Part shown: positions 24,889 to 34,595 of the stretch, piece by piece
Position numbering within the stretch: the first letter of the stretch is position 1
How the letters are laid out: every line of letters begins with the position of its first letter
Assembly (NCBI GenBank): GCA_002238645.1
Contig: MPMT01000021.1
Coordinates: 1-63,896, forward strand
Reading direction: 5' to 3'
From: Alphaproteobacteria bacterium bin52
GTDB taxonomy: Bacteria > Pseudomonadota > Alphaproteobacteria > Thalassobaculales > Thalassobaculaceae
DNA length: 63,896 nucleotides
Program-made: the position numbers and the translations under genes
Notes under the pieces: generated by a model
Database searches by the model: none
What the model was told of the DNA's origin: nothing
What the model saw: only the letters and a program-made list of their open reading frames with translations

Positions 24889-27360
24889 TCAGCCGCGCAT
24901 GCGCCCCCCGGACGGGTCGTAGAGCGGTCTCAGGCTTGCCTTCGCCGGGACCGTCTGGCCGGCGACCACGATCTCGTAGCGCGAGCCGGTGGTCTGGTCG
25001 GCGGTCTCGCCCGGTTCCACCGGCACGTAGCCGAGCCCGACGGCACCGCCGAGGTGGTGGCCGTAACCGGCCGAGGTGATGCGCCCGACCGGAACGCCGT
25101 CGCGCAGCACCGGTTCGTTGTGGTGGAGCAGCGGTTCCGGGTCCGCGAGCAGGAACTGAACCAGGCGGCGCTCCAGCCCCGCGGCGCGCCTGTCCAGCAC
25201 GGCGCGTCGGCCGATGAAGTCACCGAGCCGGCCGGCCGGCTTGTCGGTCCTGACCGCGAACCCGAGACCCGCCTCGAGCACGTGGTCCTCGTCGGTCACG
25301 TCGTGTCCGAAGTGCCGGAACGCCTTTTCCAGCCGGCAGCTGTCCAGGGTGTGCATGCCGCACAGGCGCAGTCCGTGTTCGCGGCCATGCCCGATGACGG
25401 TGTCGAACACCGCAGCCGCCATGTCGGTCGACACGTAGAGTTCCCAGCCGAGTTCGCCCACGTAGCTGGTCCGCTGCGCCCGGGCAACCGCGAGTCCGAT
25501 CTCGATCTCGCGGGCGGCGGCGAACGGGAAGGCGTCGGCCGACAGGTCGGCGGGGGTCAGCGCCTGAAGCAGGTCCCGGGCCCCGGGGCCCATGACGGCG
25601 ATCACCGCCTCGGCGGCGGTCACGTCGGTCACCACGCAGCGCAGGTCGTCGTCGAGGTGCCGTGCGAGCCAGGCCCGGTCGCGCACGGCCGACGTGGCCG
25701 AGGTGACCACCAGGTAGGCGGTCTCGGCAAGCCGGGTGACGGTGAGGTCGGCCTCCACCCCGCCGCGATGGTTGAGCCACTGGCCGTAGACCGCGCGTCC
25801 CGGCTCCACCGCCACGTCGTTGGCCATGATCTTCTGCAGGAACAGCTCGGCATCGGGACCCTCGACGCGGAACTTGGCAAAGGACGACAGGTCGAACAGC
25901 CCGGTGCCGGTCCGGATCGCGCGGTGTTCCGCGGCCGCATGCGTGAACCAGTTCTGTCTCCCCCAGCTGTAGCTGTAGACCGGTTCCTCGCCCACGGCCC
26001 GCGCGGCCTCGGGCAGGAACCAGTTCGCCCGTTCCCAGCCCGCCGTTTCCCCGAAACACGCACCGGCTGCAGCCAGACGGTCATGCAGGACGCTCCTGCG
26101 CACGCCGCGGGCGCTCGCGTACTGGCGGAACGGGAAATGGTCGGCATAGAGCAGGCCGAGGGTTTCCCGGGTCCGCTGGAACAGGTAGCCGCGACCGGCC
26201 TGGAACGGCATCATGCGCCGGATGTCGACATCCCACAGGTCGAATGGCGGCTCGCCGGCCTCCATCCATTCGGCGAGAGCCTTGCCGGCTCCACCGGCAG
26301 ACTGGATGCCGATCGAGTTGAAACCGCAGGCGACGAAGAAGTTGCCGAGGTTCGGGGCCTCGCCAAGCAGGTAACGGTCATCCGGGGTGAAACTCTCCGG
26401 ACCGTTGAAGAAGGTCTGGATCCCGGCCTCGGCCAGGACCGGCACCCGTGCCGTTGCCGCTTCGAGAATTGGCTCGAAATGACCGATGTCCTCGGGCAGC
26501 TGGTCGAAGCAGAAGTCCCCGGGGATCCCGTCCATGCCCCAGGGCTTGGCCTCGGGCTCGAAACAGCCGACCAGGTACTTGCCGGCGTCCTCCTTGTAGT
26601 AGCTGCACTCGTCGGGCACCCGCAGCACGGGCAGCGTGCGCGGCAGGCCGGGGATCGGCTCGGTCACGATGTAGAAGTGTTCCGCCGCGTGCAGCGGGGT
26701 CGCCACCCCGGCCATCTCGCCGACCTCGCGGCCCCACATTCCCGCGCAGTTGACGACATATTCCGCCGCGATCGAACCGAACGGCGTGTTCACCCCGGTG
26801 ACCCGGCCGTCGCGGCGCTCGATCCCGGTTACCGGAACGTTCTCGTGGATCCCGACGCCGAGTTGGCGCGCCCCGCGGGCAAGGGCCAGGGCAATGTTCG
26901 CGGGATCGGCCTGGCCGTCGTCCGGGAGCAGCACGCCGCCGGTGCTGTCGCCGGTCTCGAGCAGCGGGTAGAGGTCCCGGCATTCCGCAGGTGTGAGGAC
27001 ATGCGCCTCGAGCCCGCAGATGCCCGCCATGTCGGCACCGCGCCGGAGTTCCTCGAGCCGTTCGTCCGTAAGCGCCAGGGCGAGCGAGCCGTTGCGCCGG
27101 TAACCGGTCGCAACCCCGGTCTCGGCCTCGAGTCCGTCATAGAGCTGGGCCGAGTAGCGTGCGAGCCTGGTCAGGTTGTAGGTGGCGCGCAGCTGGCCGA
27201 TCAGTCCCGCGGCATGCCAGGTGGTGCCCGATGTCAGCTGTTTGCGCTCCAGCAGCACCACGTCCCGCCAGCCGAGGTGGGCAAGGTGGTAGGCAACAGA
27301 ACACCCGACCACGCCACCGCCGACAATGACCGCCCTTGCCCGCTCCGGCAGCTGTGTCAT
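24889..27360 (-). CDS. dimethylglycine/sarcosine dehydrogenase-like flavoprotein
   Basis: 823 residues: an N-terminal DAO-type FAD domain (AVIVGGGVVGCSVAYHLA), then the segment LTSGTTWHAAGLIG whose His (near 49) is the covalent FAD attachment site in dimethylglycine dehydrogenase, a FAO_M linker, and a C-terminal GcvT-like tetrahydrofolate-binding half (RTGTGLFDLSSFAKFRVEGP, later SYVGELGWELYV and AGLGFAVRTDKPAG). Such enzymes oxidatively demethylate N-methylated glycines and pass the one-carbon unit to THF. The closely following SDR and divergent DUF1989 gene suggest a methylated-amine or betaine route. The precise N-methyl substrate is not readable. GGGAG precedes ATG 27360. Confidence 0.92.
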   Translation of the reverse strand: MTQLPERARAVIVGGGVVGCSVAYHLAHLGWRDVVLLERKQLTSGTTWHAAGLIGQLRATYNLTRLARYSAQLYDGLEAETGVATGYRRNGSLALALTDERLEELRRGADMAGICGLEAHVLTPAECRDLYPLLETGDSTGGVLLPDDGQADPANIALALARGARQLGVGIHENVPVTGIERRDGRVTGVNTPFGSIAAEYVVNCAGMWGREVGEMAGVATPLHAAEHFYIVTEPIPGLPRTLPVLRVPDECSYYKEDAGKYLVGCFEPEAKPWGMDGIPGDFCFDQLPEDIGHFEPILEAATARVPVLAEAGIQTFFNGPESFTPDDRYLLGEAPNLGNFFVACGFNSIGIQSAGGAGKALAEWMEAGEPPFDLWDVDIRRMMPFQAGRGYLFQRTRETLGLLYADHFPFRQYASARGVRRSVLHDRLAAAGACFGETAGWERANWFLPEAARAVGEEPVYSYSWGRQNWFTHAAAEHRAIRTGTGLFDLSSFAKFRVEGPDAELFLQKIMANDVAVEPGRAVYGQWLNHRGGVEADLTVTRLAETAYLVVTSATSAVRDRAWLARHLDDDLRCVVTDVTAAEAVIAVMGPGARDLLQALTPADLSADAFPFAAAREIEIGLAVARAQRTSYVGELGWELYVSTDMAAAVFDTVIGHGREHGLRLCGMHTLDSCRLEKAFRHFGHDVTDEDHVLEAGLGFAVRTDKPAGRLGDFIGRRAVLDRRAAGLERRLVQFLLADPEPLLHHNEPVLRDGVPVGRITSAGYGHHLGGAVGLGYVPVEPGETADQTTGSRYEIVVAGQTVPAKASLRPLYDPSGGRMRG

Positions 27361-27431
27361 GCTTCGATCTCCCGTGTATCGTTGCAGGGACAGGCGGTGC
27401 CCCGGCGCCCGCCGAGAGCAGGAGAGAACGG

Positions 27432-28037
27432 ATGAGCGAAAACGAGGAACGGATCGAGATTCCGGCGCGATCGGGCAGGGCCGTGCGCCTCGCCTCCGGG
27501 CAGTCCGTCCGGGTCATCAACACCCATGGTCACCAGGTGGTCGACACCTGGGCCTTCAACGCCGCCGACCTTTCGGAGTTCATGTCCATGGAAGCGACCC
27601 GGGCCAGCGTGCTCAAGCTCTGTCTCGAGGTCGGGGACAGCTACATGAGCAACAACCGGCGCCCGATGCTCACCGTGCTCGAGGACACGTCGCCGGGTCG
27701 CCACGACACCCTGATCGCGGCCTGCGACGTGCACCGGTACGGCCTGCTCGGGCACGAGGGATACCACGACAACTGCACCGACAACCTGGCCGCCGGTCTC
27801 GCCGGTCTCGGTCTTGCGGTTCCGCGCACCCCGTCGCCGCTCAACCTGTTCATGAACATCCCGTGGACCGGGGAGGGCGCGCTCTCCTACGAGGCGCCCC
27901 TGTGCCGGCCCGGCGACAGCGTGCTGTTCCGCGCCGAGATGGACCTGGTGATGGCGTTTTCCGCCTGTCCCCAGGACATGCTGCCGATCAACGGCCTGAT
28001 GCGGCGCACGGTCGAGGCCCACGTCGAACTCGGGTAG
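27432..28037 (+). CDS. DUF1989 (urea carboxylase-associated) family protein
   Basis: 201 residues of the DUF1989 fold: IPARSGRAVRLASGQSVRVI, NTHGHQVVDTWAFN, SMEATRASVLKLCLEVGDSY, then HDNCTDNL and LNLFMNIPWTGEG, a likely metal site with His/Cys/Asp residues. Family members travel with urea carboxylase or with aminomethyltransferase and methylamine genes; the reaction is not established. ATG 27432 has GGAG before it, and the longer frame to 27336 runs into the divergent promoter gap. It converges on the BMP-type binding protein. Confidence 0.87.
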   Translation: MSENEERIEIPARSGRAVRLASGQSVRVINTHGHQVVDTWAFNAADLSEFMSMEATRASVLKLCLEVGDSYMSNNRRPMLTVLEDTSPGRHDTLIAACDVHRYGLLGHEGYHDNCTDNLAAGLAGLGLAVPRTPSPLNLFMNIPWTGEGALSYEAPLCRPGDSVLFRAEMDLVMAFSACPQDMLPINGLMRRTVEAHVELG

Positions 28038-28060
28038 TCCGCGCGCCGCCACGCCGGCTC

Positions 28061-29134
28061 TCAGTTCGGAAGCGAGCCGACGATCCCCTCGACGTAGAAG
28101 TCCATGCCGAGCAGCATGCCGTCGTCGGCGACCTGGCCGTCGGGAACCACCACGTTGCCCGACTGGTCCCTGATCGGACCGGTGAACGGATGCAGCGCAC
28201 CGGACCGGATCGCCTCCTCGGTCTTGCGGGCAAGTACCGCGACCTCTTCGGGCATGTTGGTGTAGGCCGCCATTTCAACCATGCCTGAATCGAGCCCGCC
28301 CCAGGTGTCGGTCGACGTCCAGGTGCCGTCCAGCAACGCCCGGGCACGGGCGACGCAGTAGGGGTTCCAGTTGTCGATGATGGCGGAAAGCTGCGCGTCC
28401 GGGGCGAAGGCATGCATGTCCGACGCCTGGCCGAAACCCAGGACCCCGCGGGTCTGAGCGACCTGCAGCGGAGCCGGGGAATCGGTGTGCGAGGTGATGA
28501 TGTCGGCTCCCTGGTCGATCAGGGTTGTCGCCGCATCGCTCTCCTTGCCCGGATCATACCAGGTGTTGACCCAGACCATGCTGATGCTGATGTCCGGGTT
28601 GACCGAACGGGCGCCGAGGAAGAAGGCGTTGATGCCGCGCACGACCTCGGGGATCGGGAAGGAGGCGACGTAGCCGATCCGGTTGGACTTCGTCATTGTC
28701 CCGGCGATGACGCCGGAGATGTAGCGGCCCTCGTAGAACCGCGCGCTGTAGGTGGCGAGGTTGTCGGCCCGCTTGTAGCCGGTCGCATGTTCGAACTTCA
28801 CCTTCGGGAACCGCTGTGCCACCCGGGCCGTCGGGTTCATGAACCCGAAGGAGGTGGTGAAGATCAGGTCGTGGCCGGTCGTGGCGAGCTGGCGGACGAC
28901 CCGTTCGGCATCCGGACCCTCGCTCACGTTCTCGACGTAGCTGGTGCTGACCGCGTCGCCGAACTCGCGTTCGATCGCGAGCCGGCACTCGTTGTGACGA
29001 TAGGTCCAGCCATGGTCGCCGATCGGTCCGACATAGACGAAGCCGATCCTGGCCTGGGCGAGGGCGCCCCCTGCCAGCACCATGCAGACCAGCGCGATGA
29101 CCGCTGCCGGTCCCCCGAGACTGAGTGCTCTCAT
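28061..29134 (-). CDS. BMP-family (nucleoside-type) ABC substrate-binding protein
   Basis: 357 residues with a Sec signal (MRALSLGGPAAVIALVCMVL, cleavage likely after AGGALAQ) and no lipobox Cys. The mature part follows the Bmp/Med fold: IGFVYVGPIGDHGWTYRHNE, LATTGHDLIFTTSFGFM, YEGRYISGVIAGTMTKSN, IGYVASFPIPEV. In this family the ligands are nucleosides or purine-like bases; several alphaproteobacterial versions bind other N-heterocycles. ATG 29134 gives a good GGAGG spacing; an adjacent ATG lies at 29137. Its transporter partners are probably the permease/ATPase genes at 32.6-36.1 kb, separated by LysE and two hydrolase genes. Confidence 0.9.
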   Translation of the reverse strand: MRALSLGGPAAVIALVCMVLAGGALAQARIGFVYVGPIGDHGWTYRHNECRLAIEREFGDAVSTSYVENVSEGPDAERVVRQLATTGHDLIFTTSFGFMNPTARVAQRFPKVKFEHATGYKRADNLATYSARFYEGRYISGVIAGTMTKSNRIGYVASFPIPEVVRGINAFFLGARSVNPDISISMVWVNTWYDPGKESDAATTLIDQGADIITSHTDSPAPLQVAQTRGVLGFGQASDMHAFAPDAQLSAIIDNWNPYCVARARALLDGTWTSTDTWGGLDSGMVEMAAYTNMPEEVAVLARKTEEAIRSGALHPFTGPIRDQSGNVVVPDGQVADDGMLLGMDFYVEGIVGSLPN

Positions 29135-29279
29135 CATCCCCTCCGTGACATCCGGAAACCGCGCCCCCGGGCGCGGTGCTGGCCGGCCCGCGGCGCTGCC
29201 GGTAGCCTGCCGCTCATTGCAACCGACAGGGTACCATCGACATGAGCAGTGGCGCCACACCGACCCCCCGCTCGCGGCT

Positions 29280-29888
29280 ATGAGCCTCGAGCAGCTCCTC
29301 GCCTTCAACCTGGTGCTTGCGGCGGCGGTTGCGAGCCCGGGGCCGGCACTGCTGCTCGCGGTCCAGACCGCGCTCGGCGCCGGCCGGCGTTCCGGCGTGA
29401 CGGCGGGTGCCGGCCTTGCCTGCATGGCGGCGACATGGACCGGACTGGCGCTGCTCGGGCTCGGGGCGGTGTTTGCGACGGTCCCGGCGCTCGCGATAGC
29501 CATGAAGCTCGCGGGAGCGTGCTACCTGCTGCTGCTCGCCCGGGGGATGTGGCGGGAAAGTGCGCTGCCGACGCTGCCGGTCCCGGCGCGGCGCGCCTTT
29601 CGCCAGGGCATCACGGTCAATCTGCTCAACCCGAAGTCGGTGCTGTTTGCGGCTGCGGTGCTGGTCGCGATTTTCCCGTCCGGGCTCGGGGTCACCGACA
29701 GCGCGCTGGTGGTTGCCAATCACCTGGTGGTTGAACTCTGTTTCTACTCGGGTCTCGCGTGCCTGCTGAACACCCGGACTGTCGCCGAGCGCTACATACG
29801 GGCGCGCCTGTACATCGACCGCGGCGCTGCCATCCTGCTCGCCGCCCTCGCCCTGCGGCTGCTGGTCGACCAGGCGGGGTTCGCGTAG
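29280..29888 (+). CDS. LysE-family amino-acid exporter
   Basis: 202 residues, about six membrane helices. The N-terminal signature reads MSLEQLLAFNLVLAAAVASP with GPALLLAVQTAL, then GITVNLLNPKSVLFAAAVLV, the LysE/RhtB family's conserved NPK loop. Such carriers expel amino acids or their derivatives. It is transcribed away from the BMP binding protein and converges on the N-carbamoyl hydrolase, whose stop is 6 bases downstream. Substrate not readable. Confidence 0.9.
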   Translation: MSLEQLLAFNLVLAAAVASPGPALLLAVQTALGAGRRSGVTAGAGLACMAATWTGLALLGLGAVFATVPALAIAMKLAGACYLLLLARGMWRESALPTLPVPARRAFRQGITVNLLNPKSVLFAAAVLVAIFPSGLGVTDSALVVANHLVVELCFYSGLACLLNTRTVAERYIRARLYIDRGAAILLAALALRLLVDQAGFA

Positions 29889-29894
29889 CCGGCG

Positions 29895-31139
29895 CTACCG
29901 GTTGGCCCGGGCGATGACGGCGTCGAGCAGCACGTTGACCGCGTCGATGGTCGCCTCGCGGGGGATGTCCTCGGCCTCGTTGTGGGTGATGCCGCCGACA
30001 CAGGGGCTGAAGACCAGCGCGGTGGGGGCGATACGCGACACGTAGTAGGCGTCGTGACCGGCGATGCTGAGCATGTCCATGGCCGGCACGCCGCGGGCGG
30101 CGGCCGCCCCGCGTACCAGTCCGGCAAGGTCGGGGTCGAACACCTCGTCCCCGAAGGTCCATTCGCCGGTGACCTCGGCCTCGACCCGACCCCGTTCCGC
30201 CGCCCGGGCCAGAGCCTCGCGGGTGCGCGCGATCATCTCGTCGGTGACCGCGCGGTCGGTATGGCGCATGTCGACGGTGACCTCGGCGTGTTCGGGCAGG
30301 ATGCCGAACCGGTTCGGCCAGATCACCATGCGCGACGCCGACGTCCGTCCGACCGGAGCGTAGTCCCAGCCGATATCGTTGACCGCGGCCAGGAAGTACG
30401 CCGCGCCGATCATCGCGTTCCGCCGCAGCTTCATCTCGGTCGGTCCGGTATGGGCGCACTCGCCGCGAAACACGCAGTTCAGCGCATGGCTGGCATAGCC
30501 GCCGGTCACCACGCCCACCGTGACGCCGTGCTCCTCGAGCAGCGAGTCCTGCTCGATGTGCAACTCGAAATAGGCGTTGGGAACGCGTCCGCCGACCGGG
30601 GCGGTGCCGAGGTAGCCGATCCGTTCGAGTTCGTCGCCGACCCTGATGCCGTCGTCGTCCTCGAGCCGATGCAGCCAGTCGACGCTGTCGAAACCGGCGA
30701 ACACCCGCGAGGCGGCCATGGGCGGCGCGAACCGGGCGCCCTCCTCGTTGGTCCAGTTGACGACCTCGATCGGCCGCCTGGTCCCGATACCGTGATCATC
30801 GAGGGTGCGCAGGATCTCGAGCCCGGCCAGCACGCCCAGGACGCCGTCGAAACGTCCGCCCGCCGCCTGGGTGTCGAGGTGGCTGCCGATCATCACCGCC
30901 GGCAGGCCGTCGTCAGATCCCGGACGCCTGGCGAAGATGCTGCCCGTGGCATCGATGCTGACGGCATAGCCGTCGCCGCTGCACCAGGCCACGAACTGGT
31001 CGCGCATGTCCCGGTCGCTGTCGGAGAGCGCCAGGCGCGCGAGGCCGCCCTTCGGGCCGGACCCGATCGCGGAGGAACGGTCAAGCGTCGCGAACAGGCG
31101 TTCGCCGTCGACGGACCGGTCGGGAGAAGGCGCGGTCAT
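29895..31139 (-). CDS. M20-type N-carbamoyl-amino-acid hydrolase / ureidopropionase-like
   Basis: 414 residues of the amidase/hydantoinase-carbamoylase branch of M20: metal motif GSHLDTQAAGGRFDGVLGVL (His near 87), NWTNEEGARFAPPMAAS (near 128-143), ELHIEQ (branch-specific), and a late SIAGHDAYYVSRIAPTALVF. Relatives hydrolyse N-carbamoyl amino acids, beta-ureidopropionate, ureidoglycolate or allantoate. Its ATG overlaps the stop of the amidohydrolase gene, so both are translated together. With a BMP transporter this hints at ring-opened pyrimidine, purine or hydantoin compounds (inference). Confidence 0.9.
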   Translation of the reverse strand: MTAPSPDRSVDGERLFATLDRSSAIGSGPKGGLARLALSDSDRDMRDQFVAWCSGDGYAVSIDATGSIFARRPGSDDGLPAVMIGSHLDTQAAGGRFDGVLGVLAGLEILRTLDDHGIGTRRPIEVVNWTNEEGARFAPPMAASRVFAGFDSVDWLHRLEDDDGIRVGDELERIGYLGTAPVGGRVPNAYFELHIEQDSLLEEHGVTVGVVTGGYASHALNCVFRGECAHTGPTEMKLRRNAMIGAAYFLAAVNDIGWDYAPVGRTSASRMVIWPNRFGILPEHAEVTVDMRHTDRAVTDEMIARTREALARAAERGRVEAEVTGEWTFGDEVFDPDLAGLVRGAAAARGVPAMDMLSIAGHDAYYVSRIAPTALVFSPCVGGITHNEAEDIPREATIDAVNVLLDAVIARANR

Positions 31140-32569
31140 GCCGCGCTCCCGGGCGCGGAGGGAAGCGAGTGCGGGGCAATGGCGTCGCCGCTGCGCCCGA
31201 GGAAGTCGCGCCCGGGGGCCTCCTCGATCATGCGGGCCTGGGCGGCCTCGAGCGCGACCGCGGCCTTCTGGGTGTCGAGGTGCAGCGGCTTCCCGTCCTC
31301 GACCACCTGGCGGCCGTCCACGAACACGTCGCGCACCGCCCGGTCCGCCGCCTCGAACACGAAGCTGCGCACCGGGTCGCGCGCCGGGCGCATCGCCGGA
31401 TGGTCGAGATCGAGCAGCACGATGTCGGCGGCTGCACCCTGTTCGAGCCTGCCGAGGTCGTCACGTCCGAGCGCGTCGGCGCCGCCCACGGTGGCGGCAC
31501 GAAACATCTCGCCGGTGTCGGCCGCGCTCACGCTGGCGAGAAGGATGGCAAGCCGCATCTCCTCGGCGAGATTGTGCGGCGCGACATCGGTGCCGAGTCC
31601 CACGTTCACGCCGCGCGCGCGGTAGCGACCAAAGTGGCTCATGGCCTGGCCGTAGCGGGCGAACGGCGAGGGACAGTGTGCAACCGAGGTACCGGAACCG
31701 GCCAGCCGGTCGAGATCCCCGGCACTGCGCCAGCGGATGTCGGGGTGCTCGTCAACGAAGAGCGCGTGCCCGACGATGGTAGAGGGACCGAGGAACCCGA
31801 TGTGTTCGGCGTACTCGATCGGGGTCCGGCCATGCCGGCGAACGATTTCCTGGAACTCGAGCCTCGACTGCGACAGGTGGGTGGTCAGCGGACGCCCGGT
31901 CTCGCGCGCATGGTCCGCCGCATCGCGCAGCGTGGCCTCGGTGCAGGTCTCGATCTGGCCCGGGAACACCATGCCGCGGAGCCGGCCGCATGAATGGCGC
32001 TCGGCCGACTCCATGATCCGTATCGCCTCTTCGAATTCCCGCCGGCCGCGCGTCTCGTCCCAGTCGAAACCGAGATCGTGCCGATGCTCGAGTTTCCAGC
32101 GCGCATCGGCAAAGAATGGCCCGATGTAGACCCTCAGGCCGCTGCGCGCCGCGCACTCGATCCATCCGTCCACCGGCCCGGACAGGTCGACCACGGTTGT
32201 CACGCCCGACAGCAGGAGCTCGGCGTAGGACATCTCCATGCCCGCCCGGCGGCCCTCGGCATCGAGCGAGAACGCGCAGGAGCGCTCGTACAGCCCGGTG
32301 TCGTACATCTCGGGCACGCCGTGATCCTCCCGCACCCCCTTGTAGGCCGGCTCGGTGTGCGGATGCGAATGCAGGTTGACGAGACCCGGTATCACGCAGC
32401 GCCGCGACCCGTCGACGGTCCGCGCCGCATCGCCGTCGTAGCGGCTCCCGACATGCACGATGCGCCCGGCGGCAAAGGCGATGTCCGCATCACGCAGGTA
32501 CCGGTGCCTTTCCCCGTCCCAGGCGGCAATCCAGGCTGCGTTTCGGATGACGGTGGTCCCGGTGTCCAT
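31136..32569 (-). CDS. amidohydrolase-superfamily deaminase (TRZ/ATZ-type)
   Basis: 477 residues. The N-terminal composite beta-sandwich ends CVIPGLVNLHSHPH, the HxH metal motif near residue 68. Downstream are LTTHLSQSRLEF (His), IVGHALFVDE (His) and VNVGLGTDVAPHNL (Asp), the set used by guanine/cytosine deaminase, S-adenosylhomocysteine deaminase and atrazine chlorohydrolase types. It deaminates or hydrolyses a ring nitrogen compound in the cytoplasm. It is 39 bases after the second permease and overlaps the N-carbamoyl hydrolase by 4, so it belongs to the transporter operon. Confidence 0.88.
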   Translation of the reverse strand: MDTGTTVIRNAAWIAAWDGERHRYLRDADIAFAAGRIVHVGSRYDGDAARTVDGSRRCVIPGLVNLHSHPHTEPAYKGVREDHGVPEMYDTGLYERSCAFSLDAEGRRAGMEMSYAELLLSGVTTVVDLSGPVDGWIECAARSGLRVYIGPFFADARWKLEHRHDLGFDWDETRGRREFEEAIRIMESAERHSCGRLRGMVFPGQIETCTEATLRDAADHARETGRPLTTHLSQSRLEFQEIVRRHGRTPIEYAEHIGFLGPSTIVGHALFVDEHPDIRWRSAGDLDRLAGSGTSVAHCPSPFARYGQAMSHFGRYRARGVNVGLGTDVAPHNLAEEMRLAILLASVSAADTGEMFRAATVGGADALGRDDLGRLEQGAAADIVLLDLDHPAMRPARDPVRSFVFEAADRAVRDVFVDGRQVVEDGKPLHLDTQKAAVALEAAQARMIEEAPGRDFLGRSGDAIAPHSLPSAPGSAA

Positions 32570-32608
32570 GACTGTCCCTCCGAATGGTCCTGCCAGCCCG
32601 GAACCGGG

Positions 32609-33526
32609 TCAGCGCGGCGGGAGAAACGCCGTCCCGATGCTCCGGGGCGCATTCAGCAACATCCTGGTCCGGTCGCGCGAGATCAGCACCAGCACCAGGA
32701 TGGTCGCGAGGTACGGTAGCATCGACATGAATTGCGATGCCACCTCGACGCCCCTGCCCTGGGCGTAGAGCTGGAGAATGGTCACCGCACCGAACAGGTA
32801 GGCGCCGAGCAGCAGGCGGCCGGGTCGCCAGGTGGCGAACACCACCAGCGCCAGCGCGATCCAGCCCCGCCCCGCCGTCATGTTCTCGGCCCACATCGGC
32901 GTGTAGGCGAGACAGAGATAACTGCCCGCAAGCCCTGCCATCGCACCGCCGAACAGGCAGGCGCAGGTGCGGATCCGCAACACCCTGTACCCGAGCGCGT
33001 GCGCCGCGTCGGGCGCCTCCCCCACCGCCTGGATTACCAGCCCTGCCCGGGTCCGGTAGAGGAAAAGGGCGACACCCGCAAGGATCAGCAGCGACAGGTA
33101 GACCATGGCGTCGTGGCCGAACAGGACCGGTCCGACAAGCGGCACCTCGCCCAGCACCGGCACCTCGAGCCGCGGGATCGGGGACAGGGCCTGGCCGACG
33201 AACGGCGCCCCGAACATGGCGCTCAGGCTCACCCCGAAGATGGTGAGCGCGAGACCGGTTGCGACCTGGTTGGCCTGCAGCCCCAGGGTCAGCGCCGCGA
33301 AGATTGCCGCCATCGCCGCTCCGGCCCCGGCCCCGGCGGCAAAACCGGCGACGGGACTGCCGCTGCTCACCGCCGCGGCAAAGGCCGTGACCGCCCCGAC
33401 CAGCATCATGCCCTCGACGCCGAGGTTGAGCACGCCCGACTTCTCGGTGACCAGTTCTCCGGTTGCGGCCAGCAGCAGCGGCGTGGCCGCGGCCACGATG
33501 GTCAGGACCATGGAGGCCGGGTCCAT
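32609..33526 (-). CDS. BMP-type ABC transporter permease
   Basis: 305 residues, about 8-9 membrane helices, of the BPD_transp_2 (RbsC/YufQ) class: ATPLLLAATGELVTEKSGVL followed by NLGVEGMMLVGAV, the hallmark NxGxEGxM of nucleoside permeases. It starts one base after the first permease's stop. Together they form the heterodimeric channel. Confidence 0.92.
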   Translation of the reverse strand: MDPASMVLTIVAAATPLLLAATGELVTEKSGVLNLGVEGMMLVGAVTAFAAAVSSGSPVAGFAAGAGAGAAMAAIFAALTLGLQANQVATGLALTIFGVSLSAMFGAPFVGQALSPIPRLEVPVLGEVPLVGPVLFGHDAMVYLSLLILAGVALFLYRTRAGLVIQAVGEAPDAAHALGYRVLRIRTCACLFGGAMAGLAGSYLCLAYTPMWAENMTAGRGWIALALVVFATWRPGRLLLGAYLFGAVTILQLYAQGRGVEVASQFMSMLPYLATILVLVLISRDRTRMLLNAPRSIGTAFLPPR

Positions 33527-33527
33527 G

Positions 33528-34595
33528 TCAGGTTCCCCGTACCGGTGCGAGCCGGATCCGGTACCCGGTCAGCAGGTCGCAGCCCAGCAGGAAGAACAGC
33601 AGCACGCCCTGGAAGATGCCGGTGACCGCCGCCGGGACCCCGACCTCGATCTGTGCCAGTTCTCCACCGATGTAGGACAGCGCGATCAACAGTCCGGCGG
33701 GGATGATGCCGAGCGGGTGCAGCCGGCCGAGGAACGCAACGATAATGGCGGTGAAACCGTAGCCCGGCGAGATCGTGGGCAACAGCTGGTTGATGGTTCC
33801 CGACACCTCGGAGATGCCGGCCAGCCCGGCCAGCCCGCCACTGAGCAGCAGGGCGAACCAGACCAGCCCGGTGGTGCTGTAGCCCGCGTAGTGCGCCGCG
33901 ATCCGGGACTGGCCGGATACCCTGAGCTGGAAGCCGACCACGCTGCGACCCATCAGCACCCAGGCTCCGGCGACGGCCAGCAGGGCGAACAGCAGACCGG
34001 CGTGCAGCCGGGTGTCGTCGACCAGTATCGGCAGGGTGGCGGCGTCGGACAGCAGGCGACTTTCGGGAAAGTTGTAGCCGTCGGGGTCGCGCCACGGCCC
34101 GTGGACGAGCCAGCTCAGCAGCAGGATGGCGACATAGGTGAGCATCAGGCTGCTCAGGATCTCGTTGACGTTGAACCTGGTCCTGAGCAATGCGGGTATC
34201 GCCCCCCAGGCCATGCCGCCGGCACAGCCGGCGAGCAGCACCGCCGGGAGCAGGAGCGGCGAGGTACTGTCGTGGAAGGCCAGGGCAAGTCCGCCACCGG
34301 CGAGCGCACCGACGGTGTACTGGCCCTCGGCGCCGATGTTCCACACGTTGGCCCGGAAGCCGATTGCGAGCCCGGTGGCGATCAGGATCAGCGGTGTCGC
34401 CTTGACCAGCAGTTCGGTCAGTCCGTAGGTGCTTGTGAGCGGTTGGATGAACAGGACATAGAGCGCGTGGCCGGGATCCCGGCCGGCGAGGCCGAACAGC
34501 AACGCGCCAACACACAGCGTCAGCGCGATCGCGATCGCCGGGGACAGCAGCGACCACGCCCGGGACGGCTGTCGCCGCGGCTCAATCGCCAGCAC
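33528..34595 (-). CDS. BMP-type ABC transporter permease
   Basis: 355 residues, many membrane helices. FRANVWNIGAEGQYTVGALA contains the NIGAEGQ signature of the YufP-type nucleoside permease, and GYGFTAIIVAFLGRLHPLGI marks the second half. It overlaps the ATPase gene by 14 bases at its start. Its partner is the gene immediately downstream. Confidence 0.92.
   Translation of the reverse strand: MLAIEPRRQPSRAWSLLSPAIAIALTLCVGALLFGLAGRDPGHALYVLFIQPLTSTYGLTELLVKATPLILIATGLAIGFRANVWNIGAEGQYTVGALAGGGLALAFHDSTSPLLLPAVLLAGCAGGMAWGAIPALLRTRFNVNEILSSLMLTYVAILLLSWLVHGPWRDPDGYNFPESRLLSDAATLPILVDDTRLHAGLLFALLAVAGAWVLMGRSVVGFQLRVSGQSRIAAHYAGYSTTGLVWFALLLSGGLAGLAGISEVSGTINQLLPTISPGYGFTAIIVAFLGRLHPLGIIPAGLLIALSYIGGELAQIEVGVPAAVTGIFQGVLLFFLLGCDLLTGYRIRLAPVRGT

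Noticed and set aside
29082..29279. N-terminal extension of the LysE gene and of the BMP binding protein into their shared gap
   Set aside because: Family N-termini (first membrane helix and Sec signal) begin at 29280 and 29134, each with better-placed RBS, leaving a normal divergent promoter region.
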